Part shown: positions 12,691-26,300 of the stretch, piece by piece
Layout of the letters: each line of letters begins with the position of its first letter
Position numbering within the stretch: the first letter of the stretch is position 1
Assembly (NCBI GenBank): GCA_964036315.1
Contig: OZ038507.1
Span: forward strand, 57,883,045-57,947,044
Reading direction: 5' to 3'
Source: Acanthosepion esculentum
Taxonomy: Eukaryota; Mollusca; Cephalopoda; Sepiida; Sepiidae
Length of the DNA stretch: 64,000 nt
Position numbers and translations under genes: made by a program
The notes under the pieces: generated by a model
What the model was told of the DNA's origin: nothing
What the model saw: only the letters and a program-made list of their open reading frames with translations
The model's database searches: none

Positions 12691-15600
12691 AAATGACAAT
12701 TGTCCTCGTAGTTTATTTATCTCGGTTTCTCTTTTTTCTTTCCTTCATTTTGGTGTCCTTGCCTACTTCACTTAGAAATGACAATTGTCCTCGTAGTTTA
12801 TTTATCTCGGTTTCTCTTTTTTCTTTCCTTCATTTTGGTGTATCTTGCTACTTCACTTAGAAATGACAATTGTCCTCGTAGTTTATTTATCTCGGTCTCT
12901 CTTTTTTCTTTCCTTCATTTTGGTGTATCTTGCCTACTTCACTTAGAAATGACAATTGTCCTCGTAGTTTATTTATCTCGGTTTCTCTGTCTTCTTTCCT
13001 TCATTTTGGTCTATCTTGCCTACTTCACTTAGAAATGACAATTGTCCTCGTAGTTTATTTATCTAGGTTTCTCTTTTTTCTTTCCTTCATTTTGGTGTAT
13101 CTTGCCTACTTCACTTAGAAATGACAATTGTCCTAGTAGTTTATTTATCTCGGTTTCTTTTTTTTTTCTTTCTTTCATTTTGGTGTCCTTGTCGACTTCA
13201 CTTAGAAATGACAATTGTCCTCGTAGTTTATTTATGTCGGTTTCTATTTTTCTTTCTTTCATTTTGGTGTCCTTGTCTACTTCACTTAGAAATGACAATT
13301 GTCCTCCTAGTTTATTTATCTCGGTTTCTATTTTTTCTTTCTTTCATTTTGGTGTCCTTGTCTACTTCACTTAGAAATGACAATTGTCCTCGTAGTTTAT
13401 TTATCTCGGTTTCTCTTTTTTCTTTCCTTCATTTTGGTGTATCTTGCTACTTCACTTAGAAATGACAATTGTCCTCGTAGTTTATTTATCTCGGTCTCTC
13501 TTTTTTCTTTCCTTCATTTTGGTGTATCTTGCCTACTTCACTTAGAAATGACAATTGTCCTCGTAGTTTATTTATCTCGGTTTCTCTTTTTTCTTTCCTT
13601 CATTTTGGTGTATCTTGCCTACTTCACTTAGAAATGACAATTGTCCTCGTAGTTTATTTATCTAGGTTTCTATTTTTTCTTTCTTTCATTTTTGTGTGCT
13701 TGTCTACTTCACTTAGAAATGACAATTGTCCTCGTAGTTTATTTATCTCGGTTTCTCTTTTTTCTTTCCTTCATTTTGGTGTCCTTGCCTACTTCACTTA
13801 GAAATGACAATAGTCCTCGTAGTTTATTTATCTCGGTTTCTCTTTTTTCTTTCCTTCATTTTGGTGTCCTTGCCTACTTCACTTAGAAATGACAATTGTC
13901 CTCGTGGTTTATTTATCTCGGTTTCTTTTTTTTTTATTTCTTTCATTTTGGAGTTCTTGTCTACTTCACTTACAAATGACAATTGTCCTCGTAGTTTATT
14001 TATCTCGGTTTCTATTTTGTCTTTCTTTCATTTTGGAGTCCTTGTCTACTTCACGTAGAAATGACAATTGTCCTAGTAGTTTATTTATCTCGGTTTCTTT
14101 TTTTTCTTTCCTTCATTTTGGTGTATCTTGCCTACTTCACTTAGAAATGACAATTGTCCTCGTAGTTTATTTATCTCGGTTTCTCTTTTTTCTTTCCTTC
14201 ATTTTGGTGTATCTTGCCTACTTCACTTAGAAATGACAATTGTCCTCGTAGTTTATTTATCTCGGTTTCTCTTTTTTCTTTCCTTCATTTTGGTGTATCT
14301 TGCTACTTCACTTAGAAATGACAATTGTCCTCGTAGTTTATTTATCTCGGTCTCTCTTTTTTCTTTCCTTCATTTTGGTGTATCTTGCCTACTTCACTTA
14401 GAAATGACAATTGTCCTCGTAGTTTATTTATCTCGGTTTCTCTTTTTTCTTTCCTTCATTTTGGTGTATCTTGCCTACTTCACTTAGAAATGACAATTGT
14501 CCTCGTAGTTTATTTATCTAGGTTTCTATTTTTTCTTTCTTTCATTTTTGTGTGCTTGTCTACTTCACTTAGAAATGACAATTGTCCTCGTAGTTTATTT
14601 ATCTCGGTTTCTCTTTTTTCTTTCCTTCATTTTGGTGTCCTTGCCTACTTCACTTAGAAATGACAATAGTCCTCGTAGTTTATTTATCTCGGTTTCTCTT
14701 TTTTCTTTCCTTCATTTTGGTGTCCTTGCCTACTTCACTTAGAAATGACAATTGTCCTCGTGGTTTATTTATCTCGGTTTCTTTTTTTTTTATTTCTTTC
14801 ATTTTGGAGTTCTTGTCTACTTCACTTAGAAATGACAATTGTCCTCGTAGTTTATTTATCTCGGTTTCTATTTTTTCTTTCTTTCATTTTGGTGTCCTTG
14901 TCTACTTCACTTAGAAATGACAATTGTCCTCGTAGTTTATTTATCTCGGTTTCTCTTTTTTCTTTCCTTCATTTTGGTGTATCTTGCTACTTCACTTAGA
15001 AATGACAATTGTCCTCGTAGTTTATTTATCTCGGTCTCTCTTTTTTCTTTCCTTCATTTTGGTGTATCTTGCCTACTTCACTTAGAAATGACAATTGTCC
15101 TCGTAGTTTATTTATCTCGGTTTCTCTTTTTTCTTTCCTTCATTTTGGTGTATCTTGCCTACTTCACTTAGAAATGACAATTGTCCTCGTAGTTTATTTA
15201 TCTAGGTTTCTATTTTTTCTTTCTTTCATTTTTGTGTGCTTGTCTACTTCACTTAGAAATGACAATTGTCCTCGTAGTTTATTTATCTCGGTTTCTCTTT
15301 TTTCTTTCCTTCATTTTGGTGTCCTTGCCTACTTCACTTAGAAATGACAATAGTCCTCGTAGTTTATTTATCTCGGTTTCTCTTTTTTCTTTCCTTCATT
15401 TTGGTGTCCTTGCCTACTTCACTTAGAAATGACAATTGTCCTCGTGGTTTATTTATCTCGGTTTCTTTTTTTTTTATTTCTTTCATTTTGGAGTTCTTGT
15501 CTACTTCACTTACAAATGACAATTGTCCTCGTAGTTTATTTATCTCGGTTTCTATTTTTTCTTTCTTTCATTTTGGAGTCCTTGTCTACTTCACGTAGAA

Positions 15601-18600
15601 ATGACAATTGTCCTAGTAGTTTATTTATCTCGGTTTCTTTTTTTTTCTTTCTTTCATTTTGGTGTCCTTGTCTACTTCATTTAGAAATGACAATTGTCCT
15701 CCTAGTTTATTTATCTCGGTTTCTATTTTTTCTTTCTTACGTTTTGTTGTCCTTGTCTACTTCACTTAGAAATGACAATTGTCCTCGTAGTTTATTTATC
15801 TCGGTCTCTCTTTTTTCTTTCCTTCATTTTGGTCTATCTTGCCTACTTCACTTAGAAATGACAATTGTCCTTGTAGTTTATTTATCTAGGTTTCTCTTTT
15901 TTCTTTCCTTCATTTTGGTGTATCTTGCCTACTTCACTTAGAAATGACAATTGTCCTCGTAGTTTATTTATCTCGGTTTCTCTTTTTTCTTTCCTTCATT
16001 TTGGTGTATCTTGCCTACTTCACTTAGAAATGACAATTGTCCTCGTAGTTTATTTATCTCGGTTTCTCTTTTTTCTTTCCTTCATTTTGGTGTATCTTGC
16101 TACTTCACTTAGAAATGACAATTGTCCTCGTAGTTTATTTATCTCGGTCTCTCTTTTTTCTTTCGTTCATTTTGGTGTATCTTGCCTACTTCACTTAGAA
16201 ATGACAATTGTCCTCGTAGTTTATTTATCTCGGTTTCTCTTTTTTCTTTCCTTCATTTTGGTGTATCTTGCCTACTTCACTTAGAAATGACAATTGTCCT
16301 CGTAGTTTATTTATCTAGGTTTCTATTTTTTCTTTCTTTCATTTTTGTGTGCTTGTCTACTTCACTTAGAAATGACAATTGTCCTCGTAGTTTATTTATC
16401 TCGGTTTCTCTTTTTTCTTTCCTTCATTTTGGTGTCCTTGCCTACTTCACTTAGAAATGACAATTGTCCTCGTAGTTTATTTATCTCGGTCTCTCTTTTT
16501 TCTTTCCTTCATTTTGGTGTATCTTGCCTACTTCACTTAGAAATGACAATTGTCCTCGTAGTTTATTTATCTCGGTTTCTCTGTCTTCTTTCCTTCATTT
16601 TGGTCTATCTTGCCTACTTCACTTAGAAATGACAATTGTCCTCGTAGTTTATTTATCTAGGTTTCTCTTTTTTCTTTCCTTCATTTTGGTGTATCTTGCC
16701 TACTTCACTTAGAAATGACAATTGTCCTAGTAGTTTATTTATCTCGGTTTCTTTTTTTTTTCTTTCTTTCATTTTGGTGTCCTTGTCGACTTCACTTAGA
16801 AATGACAATTGTCCTCGTAGTTTATTTATGTCGGTTTCTATTTTTCTTTCTTTCATTTTGGTGTCCTTGTCTACTTCACTTAGAAATGACAATTGTCCTC
16901 GTAGTTTATTTATCTCGGTTTCTATTTTTTCTTTCTTTCATTTTGGTTTCCTTGACTACTTCACTTAGAAATGAAAATTGTCCTCGCAGTTTTTTTTTCT
17001 CGGTTTCTCTTTTTTCTTTCCTTCATTTTGGTGTCCTTGCCTACTTCACTTAGAAATGACAATTGTCCTCGTAGTTTATTTTCTCGGTTTCTCTTTTTTC
17101 TTTCTTTCATTTTGGTGTCCTTGCCTACTTCACTTAGAAATGACAATTGTCCTCCTAGTTTATATATCTCGGTTTCTATTTTTTCTTTCTTTCATTTTGG
17201 TGTCCTTGACTGGTTCACTTAGAAATGACAATTGTCCTCGTAGTTTATATATCTCGGTTTCTATTTTTTCTTTCTTTCATTTTGGTGTCCTTGACTGGTT
17301 CACTTAGAAATGACAATTGTCCTCGTAGTTTATTTATCTCGGTTTCTATTTTTTTCTTTCTTTCATTTTGGTGTCCTTGTCTACTTCACTTAGAAATGAC
17401 AATTGTCCTCGTAGTTTATTTATCTCGGTTTCTCTTTTTTCTTTCCTTCATTTTGGTGTATCTTGCCTACTTAACTTAGAAATGACAATTGTCCTCGTAG
17501 TTTATTTATCTAGGTTTCTATTTTTTCTTTCCTTCATTTTGGTGTATCTCGCCTACTTCACTTAGAAATGACAATTGTCCTCGTAGTTTATTTATCTCGG
17601 TTTCTCTTTTTTCTTTCCTTCATTTTGTTCTATCTTGCCTACTTCACTTAGAAATGACAACTGTCCTCGTAGTTTATTTATCTAGGTTTCTCTTTTTTCT
17701 TTCCTTCATTTTGGTGTATCTTGCCTACTTCACTTAGAAATGACAACTGTCCTCGTAGTTTATTTATCTAGGTTTCTCTTTTTTCTTTCCTTAATTTTGG
17801 TGTATCTTGCCTACTTCACTTAGAAATGACAATTGTCCTCGTAGTTTATTTATCTCGGTTTCTCTTTTTTCTTTCCTTCATTTTGGTGTATCTTGCCTAC
17901 TTCACTTAGACATGACAATTGTCCTCGTAGTTTATTTATCTCGGTCTCTCTTTTTTCTTTCCTTCATTTTGGTGTATCTTGCCTACTTCACTTAGAAATG
18001 ACAATTGTCCTCGTAGTTTATTTATCTCGGTTTCTCTTTTTTCTTTCCTTCATTTTGGTGTATCTTGCCTACTTCACTTAGAAATGACAATTGTCCTCGT
18101 AGTTTATTTATCTCGGTTTCTCTTTTTTCTTTCCTTCATTTTGGTGTATCTGGCCTACTTCACTTAGAAATGACAATTGTCCTCGTAGTTTATTTATCTC
18201 GGTTTCTCTTTTTTCTTTCCTTCATTTTGGTGTATCTTGCCTACTTCACTTAAAAATGACAATTGTCCTCGTAGTTTATTTTTCTCGGTCTCTCTTTTTT
18301 CTTTCCTTCATTTTGGTGTATCTTGCCTACTTCACTTAGAAATGACAATTGTCCTCGTAGTTTATTTATCTCGGTTTCTCTTTTTTCTTTCCTTCATTTT
18401 GGTGTATCTTGCCTACTTCACTTAGACATGACAATTGTCCTCGTAGTTTATTTATCTCGGTTTCTCTTTTTTCTTTCCTTCATTTTGGTGTATCTTGCCT
18501 ACTTCACTTAGAAATGACAATTGTCCTCGTAGTTTATTTATCTCGGTTTCTCTTTTTTCTTTCCTTCATTTTGGTGTATCTTGCCTACTTCCCTTAGAAA

Positions 18601-21600
18601 TGACAATTGTCCTCCTAGTTTATTTATCTCGGTTTCTATTTTTTCTTTCCTTCATTTTGGTGTATCTTGCCTACTTCACTTAGACATGACAATTGTCCTC
18701 GTAGTTTATTTATCTCGGTTTCTCTTTTTTCTTTCCTTTATTTTGGTGTATCTTGCCTACTTCACTTAGAAATGACTATTGTCCTCGTAGTTTATTTATC
18801 TCGGTCTCTCTTTTTTCTTTCCTTCATTTTGGTGTATCTTGCCTACTTCACTTAGAAATGACAATTGTCCTCGTAGTTTATTTATCTCGGTTTCTCTTTT
18901 TTCTTTCCTTCATTTTGGTGTATCTTGCCTACTTCACTTAGAAATGACAATTGTCCTCGTAGTTTATTTATCTCGGTCTCTCTTTTTTCTTTCCTTCATT
19001 TTGGTCTATCTTGCCTACTTCACTTAGAAATGACAATTGTCCCCGTAGTTTATTTATCTAGGTTTCTCTTTTTTCTTTCCTTCATTTTGGTGTATCTTGC
19101 CTACTACACTTAGAAATGACAATTGTCCTCGTAGTTTATTTATCTCGGTTTCTCTTTTTTCTTTCCTTCATTTTGGTGTATCTTGCCTACTTCACTTAGA
19201 AATGACAATTGTCCTCGTAGTTTATTTATCTCGGTTTCTCTTTTTTCTTTCCTTCATTTTGGTGTATCTTGCCTACTTCACTTAGAAATGACAATTGTCC
19301 TCGTAGTTTATTTATCTCGGTTTCTCTTTTTTCTTTCCTTCATTTTGGTGTATCTTGCCTACTTCACTTAGAAATGACAATTGTCCTCGTAGTTTATTTA
19401 TCTCGGTTTCTCTTTTTTCTTTCCTTCATTTTGGTGTATCTTGCCTACTTCAATTATAAATGACAATTGTCCTCGTAGTTTATTTATCTCGGTCTCTCTT
19501 TTTTCTTTCCTTCATTTTGGTGTATCTTGCCTACTTCACTTAGAAATGACAATTGTCCTCGTAGTTTATTTATCTCGGTTTCTCTTTTTTCTTTCCTTCA
19601 TTTTGGTGTATCTTGCCTACTTCACTTAGAAATGACAATTGTCCTCGTAGTTTATTTATCTCGGTTTCTCTTTTTTCTTTCCTTCATTTTGGTGTATCTT
19701 GCCTACTTCACTTATAAATGACAATTGTCCTCGTAGTTTATTTATCTCGGTCTCTCTTTTTTCTTTCCTTCATTTTGGTCTATCTTGCCTACTTCACTTA
19801 GAAATGACAATTGTCCTCGTAGTTTATTTATCTAGGTTACTCTTTTTTCTTTCCTTCATTTTGGTGTATCTTGCCTACTTCACTTAGAAATGACAATTGT
19901 CCTCGTAGTTTATTTATCTCGGTTTCTCTTTTTTCTTTCCTTCATTTTGGTGTATCTTGCCTACTTCACTTAGAAATGACAATTGTCCTCGTCGTTTATT
20001 TATCTCGGTTTCTCTTTTTTCTTTCCTTCATTTTGGTGTATCTTGCCTACTTCACTTAGAAATGACAATTGTCCTCGTAGTTTATTTATCTCGGTTTCTC
20101 TTTTTTCTTTCCTTCATTTTGGTGTATCTTGCTACTTCACTTAGAAATGACAATTGTCCTCGTAGTTTATTTATCTCGGTCTCTCTTTTTTCTTTCCTTC
20201 ATTTTGGTGTATCTTGCCTACTTCACTTAGAAATGACAATTGTCCTCGTAGTTTATTTATCTCGGTTTCTCTTTTTTCTTTCCTTCATTTTGGTGTCCTT
20301 GCCTACTTCACTTAGAAATGACAATTGTCCTCGTAGTTTATTTATCTCGGTTTCTCTTTTTTCTTTCCTTCATTTTGGTGTATCTTGCCTACTTCACTTA
20401 GAAATGACAATTGTCCTCGTAGTTTATTTATCTCGGTCTCTCTTTTTTCTTTCCTTCATTTTGGTGTATCTTGCCTACTTCACTTAGAAATGACAATTGT
20501 CCCCGTAGTTTATTTATCTAGGTTTCTCTTTTTTCTTTCCTTCATTTTGGTGTATCTTGCCTACTTCACTTAGAAATGACAATTGTCCTCGTAGTTTATT
20601 TATCTCGGTTTCTCTTTTTTCTTTCCTTCATTTTGGTGTATCTTGCCTACTTCACTTAGAAATGACAATTGTCCTCGTAGTTTATTTATCTCGGTTTCTC
20701 TTTTTTCTTTCCTTCATTTTGGTGTATCTTGCCTACTTCACTTAGAAATGACAATTGTCCTCGTAGTTTATTTATCTCGGTTTCTCTTTTTTCTTTCCTT
20801 CATTTTGGTGTATCTTGCCTACTTCACTTAGAAATGACAATTGTCCTCGTAGTTTATTTATCTCGGTCTCTCTTTTTTCTTTCCTTCATTTTGGTGTATC
20901 TTGCCTACTTCACTTATAAATGACAATTGTCCTCGTAGTTTATTTATCTCGGTCTCTCTTTTTTCTTTCCTTCATTTTGGTCTATCTTGCCTACTTCACT
21001 TAGAAATGACAATTGTCCTCGTAGTTTATTTATCTAGGTTACTCTTTTTTCTTTCCTTCATTTTGGTGTATCTTGCCTACTTCACTTAGAAATGACAATT
21101 GTCCTCGTAGTTTATTTATCTCGGTTTCTCTTTTTTCTTTCCTTCATTTTGGTGTATCTTGCCTACTTAACTTAGAAATGACAATTGTCCTCGTAGTTTA
21201 TTTATCTCGGTTTCTCTTTTTTCTTTCCTTCATTTTGGTGTATCTTGCCTACTTCACTTAGAAATGACAATTGTCCTCGTAGTTTATTTATCTCGGTTTC
21301 TCTTTTTTCTTTCCTTCATTTTGGTGTATCTTGCTACTTCACTTAGAAATGACAATTGTCCTCGTAGTTTATTTATCTCGGTCTCTCTTTTTTCTTTCCT
21401 TCATTTTGGTGTATCTTGCCTACTTCACTTAGAAATGACAATTGTCCTCGTAGTTTATTTATCTCGGTTTCTCTTTTTTCTTTCCTTCATTTTGGTGTAT
21501 CTTGCCTACTTCACTTAGAAATGACAATTGTCCTCGTAGTTTATTTATCTAGGTTTCTATTTTTTCTTTCTTTCATTTTTGTGTGCTTGTCTACTTCACT

Positions 21601-23385
21601 TAGAAATGACAATTGTCCTCGTAGTTTATTTATCTCGGTTTCTCTTTTTTCTTTCCTTCATTTTGGTGTCCTTGCCTACTTCACTTAGAAATGACAATTG
21701 TCCTCGTAGTTTATTTATCTCGGTTTCTCTTTTTTCTTTCCTTCATTTTGGTGTATCTTGCCTACTTCACTTAGAAATGACAATTGTCCTCGTAGTTTAT
21801 TTATCTAGGTTTCTCTTTTTTCTTTCCTTCATTTTGGTGTATCTTGCCTACTTCACTTAGAAATGACAATTGTCCTCGTAGTTTATTTATCTCGGTTTCT
21901 CTTTTTTCTTTCCTTCATTTTGGTGTATCTTGCCTACTTCACTTAGAAATGACAATTGTCCTCGTAGTTTATTTATCTCGGTTTCTCTTTTTTCTTTCCT
22001 TCATTTTGGTGTATCTTGCCTACTTCACTTAGAAATGACAATTGTCCTCGTAGTTTATTTATCTCGGTCTCTCTTTTTTCTTTCCTTCATTTTGGTGTAT
22101 CTTGCCTACTTCACTTATAAATGACAATTGTCCTCGTAGTTTATTTATCTCGGTCTCTCTTTTTTCTTTCCTTCATTTTGGTCTATCTTGCCTACTTCAC
22201 TTAGAAATGACAATTGTCCTCGTAGTTTATTTATCTAGGTTACTCTTTTTTCTTTCCTTCATTTTGGTGTATCTTGCCTACTTCACTTAGAAATGACAAT
22301 TGTCCTCGTAGTTTATTTATCTCGGTTTCTCTTTTTTCTTTCCTTCATTTTGTTGTATCTTGCCTATTTCACTTAGAAATGACAATTGTCCTCGTAGTTT
22401 ATTTATCTCGGTTTCTCTTTTTTCTTTCCTTCATTTTGGTGTATCTTGCTACTTCACTTAGAAATGACAATTGTCCTCGTAGTTTATTTATCTCGGTCTC
22501 TCTTTTTTCTTTCCTTCATTTTGGTGTATCTTGCCTACTTCACTTAGAAATGACAATTGTCCTCGTAGTTTATTTATCTCGGTTTCTCTTTTTTCTTTCC
22601 TTCATTTTGGTGTATCTTGCCTACTTCACTTAGAAATGACAATTGTCCTCGTAGTTTATTTATCTAGGTTTCTATTTTTTCTTTCTTTCATTTTTGTGTA
22701 CTTGTCTACTTCACTTAGAAATGACAATTGTCCTCGTAGTTTATTTATCTCGGTTTCTCTTTTTTCTTTCCTTCATTTTGGTGTCCTTGCCTACTTCACT
22801 TAGAAATGACAATAGTCCTCGTAGTTTATTTATCTCGGTTTCTCTTTTTTCTTTCCTTCATTTTGGTGTCCTTGCCTACTTCACATAGAAATGACAATTG
22901 TCCTCGTAGTTTATTTATCTCGGTTTCTTTTTTTTTATTTCTTTCATTTTGGAGTTCTTGTCTACTTCACTTACAAATGACAATTGTCCTCGTAGTTTAT
23001 TTATCTCGGTTTCTATTTTTTCTTTCTTTCATTTTGGAGTCCTTGTCTACTTCACGTAGAAATGACAATTGTCCTAGTAGTTTATTTATCTCGGTTTCTT
23101 TTTTTTTCTTTCTTTCATTTTGGTGTCCTTGTCTACTTCATTTAGAAATGACAATTGTCCTCCTAGTTTATTTATCTCGGTTTCTATTTTTTCTTTCTTT
23201 CGTTTTGTTGTCCTTGTCTACTTCACTTAGAAATGACCATTGTCCTCGTAGTTTATTTATCTCGGTCTCTCTTTTTTCTTTCCTTCATTTTGGTCTATCT
23301 TGCCTACTTCACTTAGAAATGACAATTGTCCTTGTAGTTTATTTATCTAGGTTTCTCTTTTTTCTTTCCTTCATTTTGGTGTATC

Positions 23386-26300
23386 TTGCCTACTTCACTT
23401 AGAAATGACAATTGTCCTCGTAGTTTATTTATCTCGGTTTCTCTTTTTTCTTTCCTTCATTTTGGTGTATCTTGCCTACTTCACTTAGAAATGACAATTG
23501 TCTTCGTAGTTTATTTATCTCGGTTTCTCTTTTTTCTTTCCTTCATTTTGATGTATCTTGCCTACTTCACTTAGAAATGACAATTGTCCTCGTAGTTTAT
23601 TTATCTCGGTCTCTCTTTTTTCTTTCCTTCATTTTGGTGTATCTTGCCTACTTCACTTAGAAATGACAATTGTCCTCGTAGTTTATTTATCTCGGTCTCT
23701 CTTTTTTCTTTCCTTCATTTTGGTGCATCTTGCCTACTTCACTTATAAATGACAATTGTCCTCGTAGTTTATTTATCTCGGTCTCTCTTTTTTCTTTCCT
23801 TCATTTTGGTGTATCTTGCCTACTTCACTTAGAAATGACAATTGTCCTCGTAGTTTATTTATCTAGGTTTCTTTTTTTCTTTCCTTCATTTTGGTGTATC
23901 TAGCCTACTTCACTTAGAAATGACAATTGTCCTCGTAGTTTATTTATCTCGGTTTCTCTTTTTTCTTTCCTTCATTTTGGTGTATCTTGCCTACTTCACT
24001 TAGAAATGACAATTGTCCTCGTAGTTTATTTATCTCGGTTTCTCTTTTTTCTTTCCTTCATTTTGGTGTATCTTGCCTACTTCACTTAGAAATGACAATT
24101 GTCCTCGTAGTTTATTTATCTCGGTTTCTCTTTTTTCTTTCCTTCATTTTGGTGTATCTTGCCTACTTCACTTAGAAATGACAATTGTCCTCGTAGTTTA
24201 TTTATCTCGGTCTCTCTTTTTTCTTTCCTTCATTTTGGTGTATCTTGCCTACTTCACTTAGAAATGACAATTGTCCTCGTAGTTTATTTATCTCGGTTTC
24301 TCTTTTTTCTTTCCTTCATTTTGGTGTATCTTGCCTACTTCACTTAGAAATGACAATTGTCCTCGTAGTTTATTTATCTCGGTTTCTCTTTTTTCTTTCC
24401 TTCATTTTGGTGTATCTTGCCTACTTCACTTAGAAATGACAATTGTCCTCGTAGTTTATTTATCTCGGTTTCTCTTTTTTCTTTCCTTCATTTTGGTGTC
24501 CTTTCCTACTTCACTTAGAAATGACAATTGTCCTCGTAGTTTATTTATCTCGGTTTCTCTTTTTTCTTTCCTTCATTTTGGTGTCCTTGCCTACTTCACT
24601 TAGAAATGACAATTGTCCTCGTAGTTTATTTATCTCGGTTTCTTTTTTTTTATTTCTTTCATTTTGGTGTTCTTGTCTACTTCACTTACAAATGACAATT
24701 GTCCTCGTAGTTTATTTATCTCGGTTTCTATTTTTTCTTTCTTTCATTTTGGAGTCCTTGTCTACTTCACGTAGAAATGACAATTATCCTAGTAGTTTAT
24801 TTATCTCGGTTTCTTTTTTTTTCTTTCTTTCATTTTGGTGTCCTTGTCTACTTCACTTAGAAATGACAATTGTCCTCCTAGTTTATTTATCTCGGTTTCT
24901 ATTTTTTCTTTCTTTCGTTTTGGTGTCCTTGTCTACTTCACTTAGAAATGACAATTGTCCTCGTAGTTTATTTATCTCGGTCTCGCTTTTTTCTTTCCTT
25001 CATTTTGGTCTATCTTGCCTACTTCACTTAGAAATGACAATTGTCCTTGTAGTTTATTTATCTAGGTTTCTCTTTTTTCTTTCCTTCATTTTGGTGTATC
25101 TTGCCTACTTCACTTAGAAATGACAATTGTCCTCGTAGTTTATTTATCTCGGTTTCTCTTTTTTCTTTCCTTCATTTTGGTGTATCTTGCCTACTTCACT
25201 TAGAAATGACAATTGTCTTCGTAGTTTATTTATCTCGGTTTCTCTTTTTTCTTTCCTTCATTTTGATGTATCTTGCCTACTTCACTTAGAAATGACAATT
25301 GTCCTCGTAGTTTATTTATCTCGGTCTCTCTTTTTTCTTTCCTTCATTTTGGTGTATCTTGCCTACTTCACTTAGAAATGACAATTGTCCTCGTAGTTTA
25401 TTTATCTCGGTCTCTCTTTTTTCTTTCCTTCATTTTGGTGTATCTTGCCTACTTCACTTATAAATGACAATTGTCCTCGTAGTTTATTTATCTCGGTCTC
25501 TCTTTTTTCTTTCCTTCATTTTGGTGTATCTTGCCTACTTCACTTAGAAATGACAATTGTCCTCGTAGTTTATTTATCTAGGTTTCTCTTTTTTCTTTCC
25601 TTCATTTTGGTGTATCTAGCCTACTTCACTTAGAAATGACAATTGCCCTCGTAGTTTATTTATCTCGGTTTCTCTTTTTTCTTTCCTTCATTTTGGTGTA
25701 TCTTGCCTACTTCACTTAGAAATGACAATTGTCCTCGTAGTTTATTTATCTCGGTTTCTCTTTTTTCTTTCCTTCATTTTGGTGTATCTTGCCTACTTCA
25801 CTTAGAAATGACAATTGTCCTCGTAGTTTATTTATCTCGGTCTCTCTTTTTTCTTTCCTTCATTTTGGTGTATCTTGCCTACTTCACTTAGAAATGACAA
25901 TTGTCCTCGTAGTTTATTTATCTCGGTTTCTCTTTTTTCTTTCCTTCATTTTGGTGTATCTTGCCTACTTCACTTAGAAATGACAATTGTCCTCGTAGTT
26001 TATTTATCTCGGTTTCTCTTTTTTCTTTCCTTCATTTTGGTGTATCTTGCCTACTTCACTTAGAAATGACAATTGTCCTCGTAGTTTATTTATCTCGGTT
26101 TCTCTTTTTTCTTTCCTTCATTTTGGTGTCCTTTCCTACTTCACTTAGAAATGACAATTGTCCTCGTAGTTTATTTATCTCGGTTTCTCTTTTTTCTTTC
26201 CTTCATTTTGGTGTCCTTGCCTACTTCACTTAGAAATGACAATTGTCCTCGTAGTTTATTTATCTCGGTTTCTTTTTTTTTATTTCTTTCATTTTGGTGT